Shown: positions 15,500-23,547 of the stretch, piece after piece
Layout: each line of letters starts with the position of its first letter
Position numbering within the stretch: position 1 is the first letter of the stretch
NCBI RefSeq assembly: GCF_026340095.1
Contig: NZ_JAPEPO010000001.1
Location: 2,758,501 to 2,822,500 of the forward strand
Direction: 5' to 3'
DNA from: Streptomyces sp. NBC_01446
GTDB lineage: Bacteria > Actinomycetota > Actinomycetes > Streptomycetales > Streptomycetaceae
DNA: 64,000 nucleotides
Position numbers and translations under genes: made by a program
The notes under the pieces: generated by a model
Seen by the model: only the letters and a program-made list of their open reading frames with translations
Databases searched by the model: none
Told to the model about the DNA's origin: nothing

Positions 15500-16384
15500 A
15501 TGACGCCCATCACAGAGGTGGAGGGGCGGCGGCTCGCGCTCAGCAACCTCGACAAGGTGCTGTACCCGGCGACCGGGTTCACCAAGGGCGAGCTGCTGCA
15601 CTACTACGCGACCGTCGCCGGGCCCCTGCTCGCGCACCTGCACGACCGGCCCGTGTCCTTCCTGCGCTACCCGGACGGGCCCGAGGGCCAGCGGTTCTTC
15701 ACCAAGAACGTGCCGCCGGGCACGCCGGCGTGGGTACGGACGGCGGACGTGCCGCATTCGAGGAGTGCCCCGTCCCGCCAGGTCCTCGTACAGGATCTGG
15801 CCTCACTCATGTGGGCGGCCAATCTGGTGACGGAGTTCCATACGCCGCAGTGGCACGCGGACGCCCCCGGACAGGCCGACCGGATGATCCTGGACCTGGA
15901 TCCCGGAGAACCGGCGGACGTGGTGGAGTGCTGCGCGGTCGCGCTCTGGCTTCAGGAGCGGCTGAGCGCGGACGGTCTTCACTCGTACGTGAAGACCTCC
16001 GGTTCCAAGGGGCTGCACATGCTCGTACCGCTGGAACCGACACCGTCCGATCGGGTGAGCGCGTACGCGAAGACCCTCGCGGCGGAGGCGGAGGCGGAGC
16101 ATCCGGAGCTGGTCGTCCACCGCATGACCCGCAGCCTGCGCCCCGGCAAGGTATTCGTCGACTTCAGCCAGAACGCTGCCGCGAAGACGACGGCGACCCC
16201 GTACACACTGCGTGCCCGCCCGGAGCCGACCGTGTCGGCGCCGGTGACGTGGGAGGAGGTCGAGGCCTGCACCGACGCGCGGGAGCTGACGTTCCTGGCC
16301 GACGGCATCGCCCCCCGCCTCGAACTCTACGGGGACCTGCTCGGCCCCCTGATCAACCCGAACCGCGCGGGGCGGGTGCCGTGA
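15500..16384 (+). CDS. LigD-type DNA polymerase/primase domain protein
   Basis: A 294-residue stand-alone polymerase domain of the archaeo-eukaryotic primase superfamily. The metal site is MILDLDPGE (D132, D134) with a later acidic residue in VFVDFSQN (D221), and TSGSKGLHMLVPL (H173) is the nucleotide-binding motif. In many bacteria this domain is fused to a nuclease and a ligase as LigD; here it is separate, as in other Streptomyces. It fills gaps with preferential ribonucleotide insertion during Ku-dependent end joining. No strong ribosome site is seen. The ligase follows 90 bp downstream. Confidence 0.9.
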   Translation: MTPITEVEGRRLALSNLDKVLYPATGFTKGELLHYYATVAGPLLAHLHDRPVSFLRYPDGPEGQRFFTKNVPPGTPAWVRTADVPHSRSAPSRQVLVQDLASLMWAANLVTEFHTPQWHADAPGQADRMILDLDPGEPADVVECCAVALWLQERLSADGLHSYVKTSGSKGLHMLVPLEPTPSDRVSAYAKTLAAEAEAEHPELVVHRMTRSLRPGKVFVDFSQNAAAKTTATPYTLRARPEPTVSAPVTWEEVEACTDARELTFLADGIAPRLELYGDLLGPLINPNRAGRVP

Positions 16385-16474
16385 GCGGCGGCGCCGGGGC
16401 TGTCCCGGTGACAGTCCGACGCGCAGGGCGAGCCCCTCTCCACCCGGCAGGCCGGCCGGGCAGACCCTGACGGA

Positions 16475-17377
16475 ATGGACGAAAACGCGCAGGCAGTAGC
16501 CCTGCGACCGCCCGTCGACGTCATGCGTCCCCAGGCTGTGGACGAAATCCCTGAACAAACAGGCACGCCGGAGCGTCTCCAGTACTCCCTCAAACTCGAC
16601 GGATTCCGCGCCCTCGCCTTCATTCTCGAAGGCGGCCGGGTCTTCCTGCAGTCACGCTCCCAAAGGGACCTGGCCAGGGAGTTTCCTGAAATCGCCGCAT
16701 ATCTCGGAGAGCATCTGCCCGCCGGAACCGTGCTGGACGGCGAACTGTGCGCCTACCGCGACGGGCGTCTGAGCTTCACCGATCTCCTCCGGTCCCACGC
16801 CGATCGCGAGCGATCGGGCATCCCGGTGTCCTACGTGGCGTTCGACATCCTCGCCGTCCCAGGCCGCGACGTCAGAGCCCTGCCGCTGAAAAAGCGCTGG
16901 GAGCTGCTCGGCGCCGCGCTCCAGGACATCGGCCCGCCCCTTCAGCGCGTACTGGCGACGCTCGACGAGGAAACCGCCCATGTCTGGTTCCGCGACATAA
17001 GAGCTGCCGGCGTCGAAGGAATTGTGGCGAAGGAACTGCGCTCGACCTATCGGGCGGGAGGAACCCAGGCATGGAGAAAGATCAGGCACGCGGACACGAC
17101 GGACGGAGAACTCCTCGGCGTTTTCGGCCCGTTGGGCAGACCGCAGGCACTTCTCGTACAACTCCCGGATGATCGAACCGTGAAGACGTCGCCCCGCTTG
17201 ACCCCGGCACAGTCACGGCAGGTCGGCGAACTGGTACGCGGCCGCCTGGGGCAGCTGACACACCACCCGGAACACGGGCCGGTGCGCCTGCTCACCGACC
17301 CCGTCCTCGTCGAACTGCGCCAGGCGGCCGGACGCCACGGGACCGTTCGTTTCGTACGTGTGCGGTCCGACGGATGA
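16475..17377 (+). CDS. ATP-dependent DNA ligase (LigC/LigD-like)
   Basis: A 300-residue ligase. K40 in LKLDGFRA is the adenylated lysine (KxDGxR). Further nucleotidyl-transferase motifs are visible: VLDGELCAY (motif III), VSYVAFDIL, EGIVAKEL (motif IV) and AWRKIRH (motif V). The C-terminal 100 residues are an OB-fold. It lies behind the polymerase gene and opposite ku, so it most likely seals breaks in the same end-joining pathway. Its N-terminus is short, with about 35 residues before the catalytic lysine, which is normal for this small class. Confidence 0.92.
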   Translation: MDENAQAVALRPPVDVMRPQAVDEIPEQTGTPERLQYSLKLDGFRALAFILEGGRVFLQSRSQRDLAREFPEIAAYLGEHLPAGTVLDGELCAYRDGRLSFTDLLRSHADRERSGIPVSYVAFDILAVPGRDVRALPLKKRWELLGAALQDIGPPLQRVLATLDEETAHVWFRDIRAAGVEGIVAKELRSTYRAGGTQAWRKIRHADTTDGELLGVFGPLGRPQALLVQLPDDRTVKTSPRLTPAQSRQVGELVRGRLGQLTHHPEHGPVRLLTDPVLVELRQAAGRHGTVRFVRVRSDG

Positions 17378-17434
17378 GATGTCGTTCCGTCGTCGTAGGG
17401 TGAAATCCCGCGCGGGACGGACGGGAGGGCCGAG

Positions 17435-18121
17435 GTGGCCGAGACGACGCCGACCGGGACGACGGTCGCCGAGGTGATGGCCGAGCTGGCCGGGCTCGAG
17501 GACCCGAAGGCACGCGCCGTGAACGAGAGGCACGGTGACGATCACGGTGTGAACCTCAGCAAGTTGCGCGCGCTCGCGAAGCGGCTGAAGACCCAGCAGG
17601 ACCTCGCGCGCGGACTCTGGGAGACGGACGACACCGCGGCACGACTCCTCGCCCTCCTCATCTGCCGTCCGAAGGCGTTCGAGCGGGACGAGCTGGACAC
17701 CATGGTGCGCGAGGCACGCACGCCCAAGGTGCACGACTGGCTCGTGAACTACGTGGTGAAGAAGAACCCGCACGCCGACGAGCTGCGAGCGCCCTGGTCG
17801 GCCGATGAGGATCCGGTGGTCGCGAGTGCCGGCTGGGCGCTGACCACGGAACGCGTGGCGAAGAAGCCGCAGGGCCTCGACCTTTCAGCGCTCCTCGACA
17901 TCATCGAGGCGGAGATGAAGGACGCCCCGGACCGCCTGCAGTGGGCGATGAACCACTGCCTGGCCCAGATCGGGATCGACCACGCCGACCACCGCACCCG
18001 GGCGATGGACATCGGCGAGCGCCTCCAGGTACTCAAGGACTACCCGACGTCCCCCGGCTGCACGTCTCCGTTCGCGCCCGTCTGGATCACCGAGATCGTG
18101 CGCCGCCGGCCAGCCCGGTAG
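17435..18121 (+). CDS. AlkD-like DNA alkylation repair protein
   Basis: A 228-residue protein from GTG 17435, with GGGAGG upstream. It is helical throughout, with the HEAT-like repeats of the AlkD family: LSKLRALAKRLKTQQDLARGLWETDDTAARLLALLI is a typical first repeat pair (quoted in part) and LVNYVVKKNP the next. AlkD enzymes remove alkylated bases without flipping them out. Some relatives in this COG4912 group have lost glycosylase activity, and I could not verify the catalytic Asp/Trp. It lies 57 bp after the ligase, so it may belong to the same DNA-repair group. Confidence 0.78.
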   Translation: MAETTPTGTTVAEVMAELAGLEDPKARAVNERHGDDHGVNLSKLRALAKRLKTQQDLARGLWETDDTAARLLALLICRPKAFERDELDTMVREARTPKVHDWLVNYVVKKNPHADELRAPWSADEDPVVASAGWALTTERVAKKPQGLDLSALLDIIEAEMKDAPDRLQWAMNHCLAQIGIDHADHRTRAMDIGERLQVLKDYPTSPGCTSPFAPVWITEIVRRRPAR

Positions 18122-18134
18122 AACGGCCCGCGGG

Positions 18135-18938
18135 TCACACCCGCAGCCACGTGTGGCGGTCGCGGGCCATCGCGTGCAGGGCCTCGACGTCGGCCGGTTT
18201 CAGGACGCCGCCCGTGCGCGCGAGTGACTGGAGTTCCGTGTCCACGACGATGCGTACGTCCCGTGGGGGTGCCGCCACCTCGACGGTCGTGGCGCCCGCC
18301 ACGGCCAGGACCGGGCGGACCTCCGCGGTCAGGGCGAAGGACGCGCGGGCCGCGTCCGCGCGGACGCGGCTCAGGAGCGGGTGCGGCTCCGAGCGGCCGG
18401 TCATCACCATCGGGTCGGCGACGCGGACGCGCTGCTTGCGGGCCGGGAGCGTGTGCAGGGCGTAGAGACCGCCGGGTCCGATGAGGAGGTGGTGGATGCG
18501 GGCGCCGCCGGGCAGCGGCACGGAGTGCAGCACACGCCAGCCCGCCCGCTCGAACGCGTCGAGCGCTCCGCCGACGGACTGCTCGGCCTCCAGGGCCCGG
18601 CGCCGCGGGTCCCCGCGCAGCCGCCGCGGCGGGCCCGGGTCACGGTCGACGGCGATCTGAAGGGCCTCGCCGGGTCGGTTCGGCGCGAGGTCGTCGTCCG
18701 GGTGGAGGGCGAGCCTGCCGAGTTCGGCCGGGGTGGGCACCGGGGGCGGGCCGACCGTGACCTGGCCGGTCAGGAAGGGCCCGAGGACGTCGAGCACGGC
18801 GTCCCGGCGGGCCTCGCTGATCAGATTGACGCGGCCGGCCTCACGGTCGTACCAGGCGACGTTCCTGCCGTCGTCTCCGCAGACATAGAGCCGTTCCCGA
18901 CCGTGCCGCCAGGTCGGTATGACGCGCAGACCGCTCAT
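18135..18938 (-). CDS. NERD-domain (nuclease-related) protein
   Basis: A 267-residue protein. Residues about 118-225 resemble the NERD domain, a PD-(D/E)xK-like nuclease fold: GGALDAFERAGWRVLHSVPLPGGARIHHLLIGPGGLYALHTLPARKQRVRV shows the strand-helix-strand and the IDH/HLLIG portion (quoted in part). The usual acid in the IDHL motif is HHLL here, so catalysis is doubtful. The N-terminal 110 residues contain YVCGDDGRNVAWYDREAGRV, seen in Streptomyces homologues. It converges with the AlkD-like gene across 13 bp. The function of NERD proteins is largely unknown. Confidence 0.75.
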   Translation of the reverse strand: MSGLRVIPTWRHGRERLYVCGDDGRNVAWYDREAGRVNLISEARRDAVLDVLGPFLTGQVTVGPPPVPTPAELGRLALHPDDDLAPNRPGEALQIAVDRDPGPPRRLRGDPRRRALEAEQSVGGALDAFERAGWRVLHSVPLPGGARIHHLLIGPGGLYALHTLPARKQRVRVADPMVMTGRSEPHPLLSRVRADAARASFALTAEVRPVLAVAGATTVEVAAPPRDVRIVVDTELQSLARTGGVLKPADVEALHAMARDRHTWLRV

Positions 18939-19149
18939 GCACCATCACCCCACGACCATGGGAACAGCCCCGGAGCCGCAGGGCAATATGCCGTCCGCCC
19001 CCTCGGTGACACCACCGCCCGAAGAGCTTCGGCCCGCTGTTACACAGCTGCCGAATTGCCGTGATGAGGGTTCTTTACGGTGAAGACGTCCGCGTTTACG
19101 CCACCTGGTGGAGCGCACCGCACCGGGAGTAGAGCAGAGGAGACGTTCC

Positions 19150-19416
19150 GTGAGCACCACCCGTCGAGCAGGCCTGCTGGCCCGCGGCACCTTCGTCGCC
19201 GCCGTTCTCGGCGGCGCGCTCCTGGTCCCGACGGCCGCGTTCGCGCACGCCCAGCCCGACCGGCACGCGACCCCCGCTCCGGAAAGCTCGCCGCAGCAGT
19301 TCCACGCCACACCCGACTCGAACCCGCTGTTCCTGGCCGCGGGCGGCGGAATGGCGGCGGCGGGCGCGGGGGGACTCGCCTTCTCGACGTACCGGCGCGG
19401 GCGCACCGACGACTGA
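19150..19416 (+). CDS. Small secreted protein with C-terminal membrane helix
   Basis: An 88-residue protein from GTG 19150 (GGAGA upstream). Residues 1-35 are a signal peptide (TTRRAGLL start, cleavage near AAFAHA). A short Pro/His/Gln-rich segment follows, then a Gly/Ala-rich transmembrane helix (about 63-80) and a basic end YRRGRTDD. This is the layout of a cell-surface-anchored peptide without an LPXTG box. It stands alone, 102 bp before the next lipoprotein gene. No function recognised. Confidence 0.7.
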   Translation: MSTTRRAGLLARGTFVAAVLGGALLVPTAAFAHAQPDRHATPAPESSPQQFHATPDSNPLFLAAGGGMAAAGAGGLAFSTYRRGRTDD

Positions 19417-19518
19417 GGGTTCGAGGTGCGCACGGCCCCGTGGGTCAATAAAAAGGACTTCCACACCAATAAGGTGCCAGTGGAGTGACCGACCGTCACG
19501 CGGACAGGCAGGAGTGCA

Positions 19519-20286
19519 GTGAATTCCAGGCGCACCTGTACCGCGGCCGCCGCCGTGACGGCGTCGGTACTGCTGCTCGCGGGGTGCGGCGACTCGGGCG
19601 AGCTGCGCAGCGCGGGTCCGACGTCCACGGCGGTGGGACCGGCCCGGCTGTGGCCCACGCTGCCGCCGGCGTCCGCCGCGGCCGACAACTACGGCTCGGG
19701 CCACACCGAGGTCGTGAAGGGCATCACCGCCAAGGGTGACGACATTCACCGCGTGAACCCGGTCGAAGTGGTCCGCGCCCAGGCGGCGGCCGCCTCGGCA
19801 TCGCCGAACCCGTCCCCGAGCCCGACCAACGTCGTAGGGCTGGACGACTGCGGCACGGAGGCCAGTACCAAGTGCCCGGTACTGAAGGCGTACTACCGGG
19901 ACCTGACCGGCGACGGCAAGGACGAACTCGTCGTGGGGATCCGCCTGCCGAAGGGCCAACTGGCCGTGCGCTGCTACAAGTTCGAGGACCACAAGCTGAC
20001 GCAGATCATGGGTACGTCGGACGCGGTCGTGAGCGTGGAGATCGCGGGCCGCGACGTGATCCTGCGGGCGGTGGCGGACCTGCCGGGCTACGAGTACCGC
20101 ACGGCGTGGTCCTGGGACGCGCACCAGCGCGCGATGCTCCCCACCCGGGACGAGATCCTCCGCACAGGCCCACCCACAACCTCAACCCCAACCCCAACCC
20201 CAACCCCAACCCCCGAGCCCAACCCCACCACCTCCCCTCCGAAACCCAAATCGCCGACGACAACCCCATCGGCCCCGACGCGATGA
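19519..20286 (+). CDS. Lipoprotein, CseA-like
   Basis: A 255-residue protein from GTG 19519, with AGGAG six bases upstream. The signal ends in LLLAGC, a clear lipobox. The mature part has a Ser/Pro linker (about 95-102), then a roughly 100-residue domain with LTGDGKDELVVGIRL, an FG-GAP-like calcium-loop motif, and ends in a low-complexity Pro/Thr tail. It stands before a CseC-like sensor kinase, as CseA lipoproteins do in cse-type operons, so it may tune that kinase from the outer membrane face. The match to CseA is by context and composition only. Confidence 0.7.
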   Translation: MNSRRTCTAAAAVTASVLLLAGCGDSGELRSAGPTSTAVGPARLWPTLPPASAAADNYGSGHTEVVKGITAKGDDIHRVNPVEVVRAQAAAASASPNPSPSPTNVVGLDDCGTEASTKCPVLKAYYRDLTGDGKDELVVGIRLPKGQLAVRCYKFEDHKLTQIMGTSDAVVSVEIAGRDVILRAVADLPGYEYRTAWSWDAHQRAMLPTRDEILRTGPPTTSTPTPTPTPTPEPNPTTSPPKPKSPTTTPSAPTR

Positions 20287-20397
20287 CGACACACACGAGC
20301 CCGGGACCACGGCCCCACACGACCGGCCCGCACCGGCCCACGTACACGGCCCGACAGACACCGCCCCGGAGGCAGCCGCACCCGCGACCGAACGGAA

Positions 20398-20501
20398 GGG
20401 GCCGGGCCGGTATGTCCGCCCGGAGCCGGCACACACAACTGACGCGTACGAAGTCCGACGCCGAACCATCCAAGCGAGGACGGACATACCGGCCCGGCCC
20501 C
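20398..20501. repeat. 21-bp perfect inverted repeat with 62-nt loop
   Basis: Arm 1 is 20398-20418 and arm 2 is 20481-20501, each containing GGCCGGTATGTCCG or its complement, with no mismatch. The size (104 bp) suits a small non-autonomous element or a large RNA hairpin between the lipoprotein and kinase genes. No target-site duplication was evident by eye. Confidence 0.85.
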
Positions 20502-20540
20502 GCACCCACGACCGGCGCGATCCCCAGCGCCAGCCCCAGC

Positions 20541-20576
20541 ACCGGCACCGGCACCGGCACCGGCACCGGCACCGGC
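20541..20576. repeat. Six tandem ACCGGC hexamers
   Basis: Six exact copies of ACCGGC. The array is non-coding here and lies just before the kinase start; it may vary in length. Confidence 0.9.
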
Positions 20577-20662
20577 AGCGACCCCGCACCCACCCACACA
20601 GCCCGGCGCAAGAACACCGGCCCAGAACACCCGCCCGCCCGGCAGCCCGCCAAGAGCCGCCC

Positions 20663-21967
20663 ATGACCCCCACGACCCCCACCACCTCCCGCGCCGACCC
20701 GAGCCACACCAGGCCCAACCCCCGGCTCCCCGCGTGGACCGCCACCCTCACCTGGAAGGCCGCAGTCTTCATCACGGTGATGTGCTGCGCACTCGCCGCA
20801 CTCCTGGGCGCCCTGGTCCACGTATCGGTCGCCAACCAGACCGTCGGCCAGGCCCGTGACCGCGCACTGGGCCGGCTGGACGAGGCCACCGAGGCGTACG
20901 AGGCCGGAGCGAGACTGGGTCCGCTCGCGGGGATCGACCCCCCTGACCTGCCCGACTCGCTGCGCAGGCTCGCCGCGGGCGGAGAACGCGGCACCATGGT
21001 GAGCAGCCGCGTGAAGGCACCCACGATGTGGGCGGCGGGACCGGTCGACGGGAACCGCGTACTGGCAGTGGAGATCGACTACTCCCAGGGCGCCCGCACG
21101 ATCGCCGGCCTGGACCAGGCGATCGTCGGCTCGTCCGTGCTGGCGATCGGCGCGACGCTGCTGGTGGGAGCGTTCGCGGTGACCCGCGTGACCCGGCGCC
21201 TGCACGCGACGGCGAGGGTGGCCCGGCGGATCAGCGGCGGGGACCTGGACGCGCGCGTGGGCGATCCGAGGACGAGGAATCCGGCCAGGCACCAGGACGA
21301 GGTGGCCGCGGTCGCAGGCGCGCTGGACAGCATGGCGACGTCGTTGCAGCGCAAGCTGCTCAGCGAGCAACGGTTCACGGCGGACGTGGCGCACGAACTG
21401 CGGACACCGCTGACGGGCCTGCACGCGGCGGCCGAACTCCTCCCGCCGGGCCGCCCGACGGAGCTCGTACGGGACCGGGTCGCCGCGCTGCGGACCCTCA
21501 CCGAGGACCTGCTGGAGATCTCGCGCCTGGACGCGCGCAGCGAGCGCGTGGACCTGGACGACAACTGGCTCGGCCCGCTCACCGAGCGGGTGGTCCGGGG
21601 GTCCGGCACGGAGACGGAGGTGGTCGTGGTGCGCGACACCTGCGTACTGACGGACCGCCGGCGCCTGGAACGGGTGCTGGGCAACCTCGTGGCGAACGCG
21701 CACCGGCACGGCAGCCCGCCGGTGGTTCTCACGGTGGACGGCCCGGTGATCACGGTGCGGGATCACGGGGAGGGCTACCCGGACTACCTGGTGGAGGGCG
21801 GTCCGCAGCGGTTCAGGACGGAGGGCGGCGCGAAGGGCCACGGCCTCGGTCTGACGATCGCGCTGGGCCAGGCGAAGGTGCTCGGCGCTTCGCTCAGGTT
21901 CACGAACGCGGAGGACGGCGGAGCGCTGGCGACGCTGACGTTGCCGTACGACGACCACCAGCCCTGA
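20663..21967 (+). CDS. Sensor histidine kinase, CseC-like
   Basis: A 434-residue kinase. Transmembrane helices lie at about 35-57 and 154-176, enclosing an extracytoplasmic sensor of about 95 residues. A HAMP segment follows (RVTRRLHATARVARRI, then DLDARVGD). The H-box is FTADVAHELRTPLTGLHAA, the N-box LGNLVANAHRHG, the G-boxes VRDHGEGYP and GHGLGLTIA. The catalytic set is intact. The cell-envelope kinase CseC of Streptomyces has the same segment order. No response-regulator gene is adjacent, so it must act on a distant partner. It directly precedes a SEDS/PBP pair, which suggests a cell-wall signal. Confidence 0.88.
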   Translation: MTPTTPTTSRADPSHTRPNPRLPAWTATLTWKAAVFITVMCCALAALLGALVHVSVANQTVGQARDRALGRLDEATEAYEAGARLGPLAGIDPPDLPDSLRRLAAGGERGTMVSSRVKAPTMWAAGPVDGNRVLAVEIDYSQGARTIAGLDQAIVGSSVLAIGATLLVGAFAVTRVTRRLHATARVARRISGGDLDARVGDPRTRNPARHQDEVAAVAGALDSMATSLQRKLLSEQRFTADVAHELRTPLTGLHAAAELLPPGRPTELVRDRVAALRTLTEDLLEISRLDARSERVDLDDNWLGPLTERVVRGSGTETEVVVVRDTCVLTDRRRLERVLGNLVANAHRHGSPPVVLTVDGPVITVRDHGEGYPDYLVEGGPQRFRTEGGAKGHGLGLTIALGQAKVLGASLRFTNAEDGGALATLTLPYDDHQP

Positions 21968-21984
21968 CGCACCACACGGAAACC

Positions 21985-22031
21985 CCGCGCAGAACCCCCG
22001 CGCAGAACCCCGCGCAGAAGCCCGCGCAGAA
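21985..22031. repeat. Four near-tandem CCGCGCAGAA units
   Basis: CCGCGCAGAA occurs four times in 47 bp just after the kinase stop codon, with a 12-13 bp step. Function is unknown. Confidence 0.75.
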
Positions 22032-22134
22032 CCCCTCCCGCACCCCCCCGCCCGAAACGCCCACCGGACACACACCCAGTCAGATTAAAGCGACATAGCG
22101 GGATTTCAAGGCTATCGCTTGTTACGTTCCCGCC

Positions 22135-23547
22135 ATGACCGGATCGACCGGATCGACGGGATCGACGGGACCCATGGGCCCGGCAGGCACGAGAGCCGGC
22201 GTCAGCCCTCCCGCTGTCCCCGCCGTCCGCCTCCCGCGGCGCCGTGGCACCGAACTCGTCCTGATCGTTCTGGCCGTCCTGCTCAGCGTCTACGGATACT
22301 GCGCCGTAGGAATCGCCAAGAACGGCTCCGTACCGCCCGACGCCGCCGGTTACGGCGCAGGGCTCGGCGTGCTCGCCCTCGTGGCGCACGGCGCGATCCG
22401 TCTGCGCGCCCCGTACGCGGACCCGCTCCTGCTGCCCATCGGTGTGCTGCTCAACGGCCTCGGCCTGGTCCTGATCTACCGGCTCGACCTGGAGACGCCC
22501 CACGACCGGGCGGCGCCGGCCCAGCTCATCTGGTCCACGCTCGGCGTGGCCCTGTTCATCGCGGTCGTGGTGCTCGTGCGCGACCACCGGGTGCTGCAGC
22601 GGTACGCGTATCTGTCGGCCGTCGCCGCGCTGCTCCTGATGGTCCTGCCGATCTTCTTCCCGGCGGTGAACGGCGCCCGCATCTGGCTCAGGATCGGCGG
22701 ATTCTCCATCCAGCCGGGCGAGTTCGCCAAGGTGCTGCTCGCGATCTTCTTCGCCAGCTATCTCGCGGCGAACCGCAACGCGCTCTCGTACACGGGAAAG
22801 AAGATCTGGCGCTTCCAGCTCCCCACCATGCGGGTCTTCGCGCCGATCCTGGTCTTCTGGCTGATCAGCGTGGGCGTCCTGGCCCTGGAACGTGACCTGG
22901 GGACCTCGCTGCTGTTCTTCGGCCTCTTCATCGTGATGCTGTACGTGGCGACGGGCCGCGGCAGCTGGATCGCGATCGGGCTTCTCCTCGCGGCGGGCGG
23001 CGCGGTCTTCGTCGGCGCGCTCGAACCGCATGTGAACAGCCGCGTCCAAGACTGGCTGCACCCGTTCGCCTCGATCGACGCGGGCGAGGGTCCCGGCCAG
23101 CTCGCGCAGTCGCTGTTCGCGTTCGCGGCGGGCGGCATGCTCGGCGAGGGACTCGGGGCGGGGCACTCGATCCTCATCGGGTTCGCCGTCAAGTCGGACT
23201 TCATCCTGGCGACCGCGGGCGAGGAGCTGGGGCTCGTCGGCCTGACGGCGATCTTCGTGCTGTACGCGCTGCTCGTGGAGCGCGGCTACCGTGCCGGGCT
23301 GGCGCTGCGCGACCCGTTCGGCCGGCTCCTCGCGATCGGCATCGCGTCGATCGTCGCGCTCCAGGTGTTCGTGATCGCGGGCGGGGTGATGGGTCTGATC
23401 CCGCTGACCGGCATGGCGATGCCGTTCCTCGCGCAGGGCGGCTCGTCCGTCGTCACGAACTGGATCATCGTGGCGCTGCTCGTCCGGATCAGTGACTCCG
23501 CGCGAGCCCAACTCCTGCCGGACGACGCGCTGGAGGCGCATCGGTGA
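22135..23547 (+). CDS. SEDS-family peptidoglycan glycosyltransferase (FtsW/RodA type)
   Basis: A 470-residue protein with about ten membrane helices. The start is Gly/Ser/Thr-rich (GSTGSTGSTG). SEDS hallmarks are visible: NGARIWLRIGGFSIQPGEFAKV, LERDLGTSLLFFG, DFILATAGEELGLVG and GLIPLTGMAMPFLAQGGSS, quoted in parts. SEDS proteins polymerise lipid II into glycan strands and work with a class B transpeptidase. That partner is encoded by the next gene, overlapping by 4 bp (GTGA). This is a second-type SEDS/PBP pair, outside the division cluster, likely for polar growth or spore wall synthesis. Confidence 0.93.
   Translation: MTGSTGSTGSTGPMGPAGTRAGVSPPAVPAVRLPRRRGTELVLIVLAVLLSVYGYCAVGIAKNGSVPPDAAGYGAGLGVLALVAHGAIRLRAPYADPLLLPIGVLLNGLGLVLIYRLDLETPHDRAAPAQLIWSTLGVALFIAVVVLVRDHRVLQRYAYLSAVAALLLMVLPIFFPAVNGARIWLRIGGFSIQPGEFAKVLLAIFFASYLAANRNALSYTGKKIWRFQLPTMRVFAPILVFWLISVGVLALERDLGTSLLFFGLFIVMLYVATGRGSWIAIGLLLAAGGAVFVGALEPHVNSRVQDWLHPFASIDAGEGPGQLAQSLFAFAAGGMLGEGLGAGHSILIGFAVKSDFILATAGEELGLVGLTAIFVLYALLVERGYRAGLALRDPFGRLLAIGIASIVALQVFVIAGGVMGLIPLTGMAMPFLAQGGSSVVTNWIIVALLVRISDSARAQLLPDDALEAHR

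Larger units (their letters stand above)
20287..20662 (+). other. 376-bp spacer where a response regulator would be expected
   Basis: No coding frame with response-regulator features is present between the lipoprotein and kinase genes. The spacer holds a 21-bp inverted repeat and a GGCACC-type hexamer array. In cse-type operons a response-regulator gene lies here, so its absence is a real departure, possibly from deletion. Confidence 0.5.

Noticed and set aside
20006..22075. 689-codon minus-strand open frame opposite the kinase
   Set aside because: It is a shadow of high-GC coding: Arg/Pro-rich, no domains, and the plus strand carries complete kinase motifs.
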